DNA of 7,979 bases. It comes from Bacteroidetes bacterium CG2_30_32_10. Lineage in GTDB: Bacteria > Bacteroidota > Bacteroidia > Bacteroidales > CG2-30-32-10. The position numbers were made by a program, and so were the translations under genes. Each line of letters opens with the position of its first letter. Position 1 is the first letter of the stretch. The notes below the pieces were generated by a model. That model saw only the letters and a list, made by a program, of their open reading frames with translations, was not told where the DNA came from and did no database searches. Positions 1 to 5,607 of the stretch are shown in pieces. The stretch spans positions 1 to 7,979 of the forward strand of contig MNXO01000016.1 of the NCBI GenBank assembly GCA_001872995.1, in the 5' to 3' direction.

Positions 1-151
1 AACTACTACTGCGTTTATCACAGTTCCTTTTCAATTCACGACTTACAATCGACTTGTCTTTTCCTATTACTTTGGCAATTTCAATTTGTTTGTATCCTTG
101 CTGTTTCATTACACATATTGTGTATCTTTGTTCTACGGTTAAATGTTTCAT
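1..151 (-). CDS. IS30-family transposase, N-terminal fragment cut by the window edge
   Basis: The reverse strand reads ATG at 151 and stays open for 50 codons to the window edge. The protein begins MKHLTVEQRYTICVMKQQGY and continues with KQIEIAKVIGKDKSIVSREL. This is the helix-turn-helix that opens IS30-family transposases: the 'L(T/S).eqR..I..l...G.s...IA..lgrs.sTvSRElkRN' pattern is clear, ending in SRELKRN at residues 38-43. In this family the N-terminal domain binds the element's terminal repeats, and a DDE catalytic domain, here outside the window, does the strand transfer. No Shine-Dalgarno is visible, as is usual in Bacteroidota. The start lies only 2 bases from an inverted copy of the terminal repeat. 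Whether the gene is intact cannot be told from this fragment. Confidence 0.9.
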   Translation of the reverse strand, partial: MKHLTVEQRYTICVMKQQGYKQIEIAKVIGKDKSIVSRELKRNCDKRSSS

Positions 152-153
152 AT

Positions 154-176
154 TGCAACTTTTTTTTTGACGAGGA
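154..176 (+). repeat. Inner inverted copy of the IS terminal repeat, next to the transposase start
   Basis: The plus strand has TGCAAC at 154-159, nine T at 160-168, then GACGAGGA at 169-176. Paired with 263-280 it can form a stem of 10 bp (154-163 with 271-280) and 7 bp (170-176 with 263-269), with an asymmetric internal loop of 6 and 1 nt and an 86-nt loop. It ends two bases before the transposase ATG. It may be a transposase binding site, an RNA stem arm, or both. Confidence 0.65.
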
Positions 177-181
177 GAGGG

Positions 182-189
182 CAAAATTA
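182..189 (-). promoter_or_regulatory. Possible -7 box (TAATTTTG) of the transposase promoter
   Basis: The minus strand carries TAATTTTG, an exact match to the Bacteroidota -7 element TAnnTTTG, ending 30 nt before the transposase ATG. No TTG stands at the expected -33 distance, only TTC near 208-210, so the promoter would be weak. Transcription would start near 175, between the two inverted arms or at the edge of the inner one. Confidence 0.35.
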
Positions 190-262
190 AACTTTATCCA
201 TCAGGGCGAAGGGAAAGATTTTTTCTTTCTCCTTTGTCTTGAAAAATATTAATAAATTGTTT

Positions 263-280
263 TCCTCGTTAAAAGTTGCA
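263..280 (-). repeat. Outer terminal inverted repeat of the IS
   Basis: On the minus strand this reads TGCAACTTTTAACGAGGA. It is the inverted partner of the inner copy at 154-176, from which it differs by 5 fewer T in the T run and one A/G change. Its outward position marks it as the likely element terminus. The other terminus is not in the window, so this is inference from one end. Confidence 0.6.
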
Positions 281-339
281 TTAATTACTTGAATTTAGGA
301 TAAATAATAATTGGACTAATCTTAAATAATTACATTTTC
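281..339 (+). promoter_or_regulatory. Leader between the IS end and the SiaC-like pair, no clear promoter
   Basis: This 59-bp AT-rich leader holds no exact TAnnTTTG box. The nearest is TACATTTT at 331-338 with TTG at 311-313, but it would start transcription inside the gene. If the pair is expressed, its promoter is weak, non-standard, or lies in the IS end. Confidence 0.3.
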
Positions 340-720
340 ATGAAAACATTTACAATTTCAGCCAAGAAATATACACCATACTTACTGATGGATGCAAATA
401 ATGGAATAATAGAGATTTCGGGAAGGTCATTCCCTGAAGATGTAAACCGTTTTTACAAACCAATATTAAGGTGGATTGATGAATACATAACTTCACCAAA
501 CGCAAGTACTCAATTAAACTTAAAGTTTACTTATTTTAATACCGCTTCTTCCAAAAAAATATTGGAATTAATAAAGAAAATGGCATCAATCAATAAAACT
601 AAAAACATGCTTGTAATTAATTGGTATTACGAAGAAGGCGAAGATGATATATTAAATGCAGGAAAGGATCTTTCGGCGGTACTTGAAATACCTTTTCAAT
701 TTATTGAAATTGAATTGTAA
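340..720 (+). CDS. SiaC/DUF1987-family regulatory phosphoprotein, copy 1
   Basis: This 126-aa cytoplasmic protein has no signal peptide or membrane segment. It matches the SiaC (DUF1987) family along its length: a 'TPYLLMD..NGIIEISGRSFPED' start (residues 12-34), 'PILRWIDEYI' (41-50) and the signature LNLKFTYFNTASSKKILEL (59-77). In Pseudomonas aeruginosa, SiaC is phosphorylated on Thr68 by SiaB and dephosphorylated by SiaA, and the unphosphorylated form activates the diguanylate cyclase SiaD. Here the threonine of FNTASS is also residue 68. The fold resembles STAS-type anti-sigma-factor antagonists. The gene is followed after 22 bp by a paralog, probably in one transcript. No partner kinase, phosphatase or cyclase gene is in the window. 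Family membership is well supported; the target is unknown, and c-di-GMP control here would be inference. Confidence 0.88.
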   Translation: MKTFTISAKKYTPYLLMDANNGIIEISGRSFPEDVNRFYKPILRWIDEYITSPNASTQLNLKFTYFNTASSKKILELIKKMASINKTKNMLVINWYYEEGEDDILNAGKDLSAVLEIPFQFIEIEL

Positions 721-742
721 TTTTTATTGATTTTGCTGGTAT

Positions 743-1120
743 ATGGATAATTTAAAAATTAATGAAAGAAAAGATACTCCTTATATTTTGTTTAATATTG
801 ATACAGGAATATTTGAAATCTCAGGGAAATCTTTACCAGAAGATGCCAACATTTTTTTTTCTCCAATTATAGCTTGGGTAACAGCTTATGTTAAAGCGCC
901 AAAGGACATTACCACTTTAAACCTTAAATTTGTTTACATCAATACCGCTTCTTCTAAAAAAATTCTCGAAATCGTTGATTTATTTGTCAAAAATAAAAAA
1001 CCTAAGAATGAGTTAATTATTAATTGGTTCTATAAAATTGAAGATGAAGAACAGCGTGAAGAAGGCGAAGATTATGCCGATATGGTTAATTATCCCTTCA
1101 AACTTATTGGCTATTCCTGA
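743..1120 (+). CDS. SiaC/DUF1987-family regulatory phosphoprotein, copy 2
   Basis: This 125-aa paralog of the upstream gene is identical to it at 41 of the first 76 positions by my ungapped count. It keeps TPYILFNIDTGIFEISGKS (residues 12-30), PED at 32-34 and LNLKFVYINTASSKKILEI (59-77), with Thr68 again in the phospho-acceptor position. The two copies diverge most after residue 95, where this one has a strongly acidic stretch (KIEDEEQREEGEDYADM). It starts 22 bp after copy 1 with no obvious promoter between, so the pair is probably cotranscribed. It converges on the nucleotidyltransferase gene across a 66-bp gap in which I see no convincing terminator hairpin. Two non-identical copies suggest two switch proteins answering to one kinase/phosphatase pair, or to different ones. 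That is inference. Confidence 0.87.
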   Translation: MDNLKINERKDTPYILFNIDTGIFEISGKSLPEDANIFFSPIIAWVTAYVKAPKDITTLNLKFVYINTASSKKILEIVDLFVKNKKPKNELIINWFYKIEDEEQREEGEDYADMVNYPFKLIGYS

Positions 1121-1186
1121 TACTCATTCGTTACTCTTAATAAATTTCCAAGCCAGCATACAAATTCTAAACATATTGAAATAGGT

Positions 1187-2374
1187 TTACTTTTTCCCTC
1201 TATTGAAAACTATAAAAAACAATCTACTGATGGCGGAAAACCAACGTTTTACATAATAAAAAATAAATAAATTTTTGTTTTTGATTTGGTATCTTCTAAT
1301 CATAAATCGTCTCGAAGGGAAAAGGTCTCCTAGGATATATACCAATTTGTTTTTAAAGCCTTTGATTCTGCTCAGTTCTTCTTGTTTTATAACTGTTTGT
1401 TCTTTTGAAAGTAAGGGATTAGTAAGCAATACATCATTGAAATATTTGTCATAATTATCTTTATCAACCTCATTATAATGAGAACTTATAATTGAAGGGA
1501 TTTCTGTGATAAAATGTTTTTGAACTAAATATAAATAGGGATAAATTGCTGCTCGTAAATTAAATTTAACCACACCATTAATAAATTTATTCCAATCTAA
1601 ACCATGATTATTATATTTTTCAATTACTTTAACAATATCATAAAAGTGCGAAAGTCTTATTTTTTTAGATTTATAATGCTCGTGAATGTGCATACAAAGA
1701 TGTTGCAACAAATTTTCGGGCGATAACATTCCAATATTATCTGTAAAGTCTTTTACAGGAATTTTGTTTTCCCAAAATGTAGAAATATCCAATTTTAAGA
1801 GCGAATCAGATTCATGAATATGGGTGTGCAACTCAATCATAATATGATTGATTCTATGAATGAATGCAGGCAGATGAAAATGCTCTTTAATTTCAATAAA
1901 TTTTGATTTAACAATCGGGTTGGTGCCATAATTCAACGATTTTAGAATCTTTTCCATTTGAGAAACATCTTCTTTTTTTACCAAAATATCTATATCCACC
2001 ATTGGTCGCAAAGCAATATCATCATAAACATGGTTGATTAAAGAAATTCCTTTTAACAAAATGATATCTATGTTGTTTTTATGGGCTTGCTCGGCTACTA
2101 ATTTAAAATTCTCTAACAATACCGTATTTCGAGCAAAAGTTTTATAATACTGTTGCTTAAATAAATCCAAAGTAGCATTTGGCAATAAATGAAGAAGCTC
2201 CAGATCGCTAAGTTTATTAAATATAACAGCAGCTACCCCATGTTTTATAGCGTAGCTGCTAAATTTTTCCCAATTTAATGCTGGATGCAAAGAAATAAAA
2301 CACTGAATGTTTTCAATGTCTTTATTAGTGTTAAGAATAACAAGTATAAATTGAACCTCTGAATTTTTAAGCAT
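1187..2374 (-). CDS. Nucleotidyltransferase family protein (NTP_transf_5 type)
   Basis: This 395-aa protein has the layout of the uncharacterised NTP_transf_5 nucleotidyltransferases (Pol-beta-like fold). Visible landmarks are IILLKGISL at 104-112; RPMVDIDILV at 123-132 with the paired acids Asp127 and Asp129 expected to bind metal; IELHTHI at 180-186, with Glu181 as probable third acid; LLQHLCMHIHEH at 222-233; RLSHFYDIVKVI at 240-251; and a basic LFPSRRFMIRRY at 351-362. The length is normal for the family. The usual first motif is LKG rather than the GS of classical nucleotidyltransferases, which is typical of this family. There is no signal peptide; the C-terminal ~30 residues are hydrophobic and basic and could touch the membrane. 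It starts 20 bp after the beta-roll/S74 gene with no promoter visible, so the two are likely cotranscribed. Family members often sit near surface-polymer genes, but the substrate is unknown and I assign none. Confidence 0.8.
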   Translation of the reverse strand: MLKNSEVQFILVILNTNKDIENIQCFISLHPALNWEKFSSYAIKHGVAAVIFNKLSDLELLHLLPNATLDLFKQQYYKTFARNTVLLENFKLVAEQAHKNNIDIILLKGISLINHVYDDIALRPMVDIDILVKKEDVSQMEKILKSLNYGTNPIVKSKFIEIKEHFHLPAFIHRINHIMIELHTHIHESDSLLKLDISTFWENKIPVKDFTDNIGMLSPENLLQHLCMHIHEHYKSKKIRLSHFYDIVKVIEKYNNHGLDWNKFINGVVKFNLRAAIYPYLYLVQKHFITEIPSIISSHYNEVDKDNYDKYFNDVLLTNPLLSKEQTVIKQEELSRIKGFKNKLVYILGDLFPSRRFMIRRYQIKNKNLFIFYYVKRWFSAISRLFFIVFNRGKK

Positions 2375-2394
2375 TACAATTATAAAAGTAATAT

Positions 2395-5300
2395 TTATTT
2401 TTTATCCAAAGATTCAATCATTAATTTTATTTTTTCTATTTCTGCTTTAAGGTCCGCATTTTCCTTTTTAAGATCGTCAATTTGTTTTTGTTGTTCTTGA
2501 ATTGCTTTAATTGCAATAATACCAGTTGAGGCGTAATCCAACATATAAACATCAGTATTTTCAACAGTTGCATTGTTTTTTTCTTGATGAGAAACAAGGT
2601 TAGGAAAAATACTTTCAACATCCTGAGCAATTAAACCAATATATCTTTTATTATCTGGTTGATTGATAAAATTATATTCAACAACATTTAATTTCATCAC
2701 TTTATTCATTATAGATTCAACAGAAGTGATATTTTCTTTAAATCGTTTATCAGAAAGAGCAGTATATATTCCTGATACAGCATCAAAATTTCCTTTTGCA
2801 ACATTATTAAAATATAAATACATATTATTAGTGGTATAAACATAAAAATGCCACCTATCAGCATCGTATCTATTTGAAATAGACAATCCGTCAGTTCCTC
2901 CAGTGTAGTGATCAACATGAAGACTTGTAACAGGAGCATTTGTACCTATTCCAACTCTATCAGTAGAAAAGTCGCCATAAATTAATGGAGTTGAAGTGCT
3001 AGAATTATCAATATATAATTTATTATTCCCTGTTTCATTTTTTCCTGTCTCATATCCAATAAATACATTACCAGTACCCGTAGCATTATAACCTGCATGC
3101 CAACCAAAAGCAACATTATTTGCCCCTGTAATATTATTACGTAATGCTGACACTCCCATAGCTGTATTATAACTCCCAGATGTAGTGCTTTGAAGTGCAC
3201 TTGAACCTACCGCAACATTTTTCTGACCAGTATTATTGGCTGAAAGGCAATTGTTACCAATAGCTGTATTGTCAAGACCGATAGTATTGCTGTATAGAGC
3301 ATAATTACCAACAGCAGTAAGATAACATCCAGGATATGTGCCAGAATATGTGCCAGTATTACTATAACCAGCCCTATATCCTATAAAAGTATTATAAGAA
3401 CCACCGGTATTGCTTATTCCTGATTCACACCCAATCAATACATTTCCAGCACCAGTTGTAGTGTTTAATGCAGTTGAATAACCAATAAAAATATTACTAC
3501 TACCAGTAACTTTAGCACCAGCAGTATCTCCAATAATAACATTGTTGCTTCCTGTTGAATTCCATCCTGCAGCATTTCCAATATATACATTGTTTTCGGT
3601 ATTTATTCCATATTTGCCAGCCCACCAACCTAATGCTGTATTACCTGATTTTAAATTTTGTCTCAAAGCAGAAACACCAACTGCTGTGTTCCTTATTCCT
3701 GTTATATTATTTTGAAGTGCACTGGAACCAACACCCACATTTTTTTCTCCTGTTGTATTAGAAGAAAGACAATTATTGCCGATTGCAGTGTTGTCAAGCC
3801 CAGTAGTGTTTTTATACAAAGCCCTTGTTCCAACACCCGTTAAATAACAACCAGGGTAATCAGGAGAAACATAAGTGCCAGTATTGCTATATCCAGCTTG
3901 ATAACCGATAAAAACGTTAGCGGTTCCTCCAGTATTAGAATAGCCAGCATTATAACCGATAAATGCATTATAATTACCAGTTGTGTTATAGCCAGCCTGA
4001 TATCCCATAATCGTGTTATACGTCCCGGTAGTACTATTTCTCCCTGCCTCATAACCCAGCATGACATTACTGCCTTCAGTGTTTGAATAACCTGCATAAT
4101 AACCTAAAAATACGTTGTTATTGCCAGAAATATTTGAGTAACCAGAATTGTTTCCTACAAAAACATTACTTTCTCCACCTGAATTTTTATCTCCACTTTG
4201 GTTTCCAAGAAACACATTATAACTTCCTGTACTATTGGTATAACCGCTTAAATAACCCATAAAAACATTATAATCCCCTCCTGTGTTTGAATATCCGCTT
4301 GAAAGACCAATAAAAACATTTTGAGAACCATCTAAATCACTATTATTTACATTAAAACCAGCATTTTCACCAATAAAAATATTTTGTTGTCCGGTAACAT
4401 TATTTTGTCCTGCTTTGCTTCCCAAGAATACATTGCCACCCATACTTCCATGTTTCCAACCACTCTGATATCCTATAAAAGTATTGTCACTCCCTGTATT
4501 GGCTTTGCCTGCTTCATATCCAAAAAATGTATTGTAATTTCCTGAAATGTTATTTAAACCCGTTTGATATCCTAAATATGAATTATACATCCCACTTACA
4601 TTTTTCATTCCACTCAAATGTCCTATAAAGTAATTGTTAGGAGTAAGTCTCATATAACTTTGGGTAGTAGTGCCAATATTGCTTACTCCAAAGCCTTTAT
4701 CCGTATTTTTGGTCCATATTCTAGTGCTATCCATCGTAACACGAAGGTATTGGTCTGTAATTCCTTTTGTGGAAGTTCTTCCACTAACAGCAAAACCACC
4801 TACAGAACCAGTTGTCTCAATATAAACACGAACACTATCTGTTGTAACTGAAAAGTAATCGCCTGAAGTTTCTTTTGTAGAAGTTCTGCCACTAACAGCA
4901 AACCCACCTACAGAACCTTTCACCCCATCGGTAATATATACTCTTACACCCTCAGGAAATACAGCAAATACTGTATTGCCAGTATTATCTTTTACTTGAA
5001 ACAAAGTGTCAACAAGAGAAGCAGTATTTTGTTTTATTTCAAATTTGCTATTGGGTGTCTTGGTTCCAATTCCAATATTATCGGTAACATCGTTTAAATA
5101 AACGTTAGAGCCTGTTTTTCCCCAAATATCATTGGTGTTTCCACCTGAAGAAATATGAGTCCAGCCTTTTACAGCACCTGTATAAAAGAAGAAACAGTTC
5201 AAATCGGTATCAAATACCATTAAACCAGTTGCAGGAGAAGGCATGGTTGTTCGAGTGGAAGTTGTTACGCAAGGAATAAGCAATCCCTTGGTTGTAGAAT

Positions 5301-5448
5301 ATACATCCAACATTGCCGATGGGTCTGGCGTGTGTGCGCTCACATTAGTGATTGTTACATTTTGGGCTTTAGCTCCCATATTAATATAAATAAAGAGGCA
5401 CAGAATTGTGATACAATTCAAAATGGAAAGTGTATTATTTTTTCTCAT
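2395..5448 (-). CDS. Secreted beta-roll repeat protein with C-terminal S74 self-cleaving chaperone (tail fiber domain-containing)
   Basis: This is a 1017-aa protein counted from the ATG at 5448. An upstream in-frame TTG at 5475 lies inside the promoter -7 box and is rejected as start. Residues 1-28 form a signal peptide (basic MRKNN, hydrophobic core, AKA before Gln29). Next come a short conserved secreted-protein region (VSAHTPDPSAMLDV at 37-50, GLMVFDTD at 75-82) and a 36-aa repeat region (about 168-245). Residues 273-813 are a long run of roughly 15-18-aa units of the type 'NTFIGYQAGYSNTG', as in YadA/Hep_Hag-like head repeats. After KLYIDNSS and VGIGTNAP comes an S74 domain at 899-1017 with LSDKRFKEN (Ser899 and Lys904, the catalytic pair of the family), GLIAQDVESIFP and a coiled coil from about 975. 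S74 domains fold phage tail spikes into trimers and then cut themselves off before the Ser. A trimeric surface fibre is the likely product. No T9SS sorting domain is present. Confidence 0.88.
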   Translation of the reverse strand: MRKNNTLSILNCITILCLFIYINMGAKAQNVTITNVSAHTPDPSAMLDVYSTTKGLLIPCVTTSTRTTMPSPATGLMVFDTDLNCFFFYTGAVKGWTHISSGGNTNDIWGKTGSNVYLNDVTDNIGIGTKTPNSKFEIKQNTASLVDTLFQVKDNTGNTVFAVFPEGVRVYITDGVKGSVGGFAVSGRTSTKETSGDYFSVTTDSVRVYIETTGSVGGFAVSGRTSTKGITDQYLRVTMDSTRIWTKNTDKGFGVSNIGTTTQSYMRLTPNNYFIGHLSGMKNVSGMYNSYLGYQTGLNNISGNYNTFFGYEAGKANTGSDNTFIGYQSGWKHGSMGGNVFLGSKAGQNNVTGQQNIFIGENAGFNVNNSDLDGSQNVFIGLSSGYSNTGGDYNVFMGYLSGYTNSTGSYNVFLGNQSGDKNSGGESNVFVGNNSGYSNISGNNNVFLGYYAGYSNTEGSNVMLGYEAGRNSTTGTYNTIMGYQAGYNTTGNYNAFIGYNAGYSNTGGTANVFIGYQAGYSNTGTYVSPDYPGCYLTGVGTRALYKNTTGLDNTAIGNNCLSSNTTGEKNVGVGSSALQNNITGIRNTAVGVSALRQNLKSGNTALGWWAGKYGINTENNVYIGNAAGWNSTGSNNVIIGDTAGAKVTGSSNIFIGYSTALNTTTGAGNVLIGCESGISNTGGSYNTFIGYRAGYSNTGTYSGTYPGCYLTAVGNYALYSNTIGLDNTAIGNNCLSANNTGQKNVAVGSSALQSTTSGSYNTAMGVSALRNNITGANNVAFGWHAGYNATGTGNVFIGYETGKNETGNNKLYIDNSSTSTPLIYGDFSTDRVGIGTNAPVTSLHVDHYTGGTDGLSISNRYDADRWHFYVYTTNNMYLYFNNVAKGNFDAVSGIYTALSDKRFKENITSVESIMNKVMKLNVVEYNFINQPDNKRYIGLIAQDVESIFPNLVSHQEKNNATVENTDVYMLDYASTGIIAIKAIQEQQKQIDDLKKENADLKAEIEKIKLMIESLDKK
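2398..2754 (-). other. S74 intramolecular chaperone / autoprotease domain
   Basis: This segment encodes residues 899-1017 of the beta-roll protein, which would be the released fragment if self-cleavage happens before Ser899. The Ser-Asp-x-Arg-x-Lys spacing (SDKRFK) matches the conserved S74 start. KYIGLIAQ-like (RYIGLIAQDVESIFP) and MLDYASTGIIAIKAIQEQ blocks follow, then a heptad-like helix rich in Lys, Glu and Leu that should trimerise. All expected parts are present, so activity is plausible. Confidence 0.8.
3133..3366 (-). repeat. Long internal duplication, copy B (78 aa)
   Basis: It encodes YSNTGTYSGTYPGCYLT through GVSALRNN. Against copy A at 3655-3891, I count 59 identical residues of 78 aligned, with one single-residue gap. 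The start-to-start distance is 525 bp (175 aa), so a block larger than a single repeat unit was duplicated. Both copies keep the otherwise rare Cys in PGCYLT and NNCLS. Confidence 0.8.
3655..3891 (-). repeat. Long internal duplication, copy A (79 aa)
   Basis: It encodes YSNTGTYVSPDYPGCYLT through GVSALRQN and is the upstream partner of copy B. The flanking unit before each copy is also alike (NVFIGYQAG here, NTFIGYRAG in B), so the duplicated block extends somewhat beyond the stated edge. Confidence 0.8.
4763..4809 (-). repeat. 47-bp near-identical repeat, copy 2 in reading order
   Basis: It encodes GSVGGFAVSGRTSTK. It differs from 4871-4917 at 4 of 47 bases by eye and lies exactly 108 bp (36 codons) away. 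The much higher DNA identity than elsewhere in the gene points to a recent duplication or gene conversion. Confidence 0.85.
4871..4917 (-). repeat. 47-bp near-identical repeat, copy 1 in reading order
   Basis: This is the upstream copy of the GSVGGFAVSGRTSTK module. Each copy is preceded by a 'VRVYI' strand, and a third, degenerate unit (TRIWTKNTDKGFGVSNIGTT) follows copy 2. Confidence 0.85.
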
Positions 5449-5472
5449 AGGGCAAAATATTAAGTAACAATT

Positions 5473-5504
5473 CAAATATAATGAAACAATATAGGTAAAC
5501 CAAA
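5473..5504 (-). promoter_or_regulatory. Bacteroidota-type promoter of the beta-roll/S74 gene
   Basis: The minus strand has TTTG (5504-5501), a 20-nt spacer, then TATATTTG (5480-5473), matching the Bacteroidota -33/-7 consensus TTG...TAnnTTTG. The -7 box ends 24 nt before the ATG at 5448. The spacer and leader nearly equal those of the other clear promoter in the window. The rest of the 159-bp gap to 5607 is AT-rich with only a weak TTATTA/TAATAA inverted repeat and no convincing terminator. Confidence 0.65.
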
Positions 5505-5607
5505 TAATTTAGACTAAACTGATAAATTTAGGTAGAAATACGTATTAAAAATGAAAAACTGGTTGTTAAATGTTATTATTATTTATAAATTAAACGTTAA
5601 TAATTAA

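Larger units (their letters stand above)
1..280 (-). mobile_element. Terminal part of an IS30-family insertion sequence
   Basis: The stretch joins the 5' end of an IS30-type transposase gene to a probable terminal repeat at 263-280. The boundary is inferred: the outer repeat copy ends at 280 and the sequence then turns into plain AT-rich leader before the gene at 340. The short target duplication of this family cannot be checked because the other end is off the window. The element is transcribed away from the genes to its right, so its insertion set the upstream context of the SiaC-like pair. Confidence 0.7.
3010..4632 (-). repeat. Protein-level beta-roll repeat array
   Basis: About 540 residues are built from units with the core [N-(V/T)-(F/A)-(I/L/V)-G-(Y/N)-x-(A/S)-G-(Y)-x-N-(T/S)-T-G]. 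They are 14-18 aa long with occasional longer insertions, such as the Tyr-Pro-Gly-Cys loops. DNA identity between neighbouring units is low, so the array is old and held by selection on the protein. Conserved Asn and Gly at turns and small or aromatic residues on the inside fit a left-handed or YadA-like roll in a trimer. Confidence 0.8.

Noticed and set aside
331..338. TACATTTT as -7 box of the first SiaC-like gene, with TTG at 311-313
   Set aside because: It lacks the final G, the spacer is 17 rather than 20 nt, and transcription would begin within or after the start codon at 340.
1121..1186. Shared bidirectional terminator between the convergent genes
   Set aside because: I could not find a stem with a flanking T or A run in these 66 bases.
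3010..4632. CRISPR array or DNA satellite in the repetitive stretch
   Set aside because: Repeat units vary in length and base sequence, keep one open frame and are conserved as protein, not as DNA.
3555..4851. Plus-strand open frames opposite the beta-roll gene
   Set aside because: They are short, low-complexity shadows of the repeats with no start signals or recognisable protein features.
2395..5448. Prophage tail fibre gene
   Set aside because: The S74 domain is phage-like, but the protein has a Sec signal peptide and no phage structural, lysis or replication genes are near.
5449..5475. Longer N-terminus of the beta-roll protein from TTG at 5475
   Set aside because: The TTG lies within the predicted -7 box, adds nine residues before a normal signal peptide, and an ATG follows at 5448.
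5570..5607. Terminator hairpin after the FN3/DUF1566-like gene
   Set aside because: Only a short all-AT inverted repeat (TTATTA...TAATAA) without GC pairs or a clear U tract; such matches are expected by chance here.
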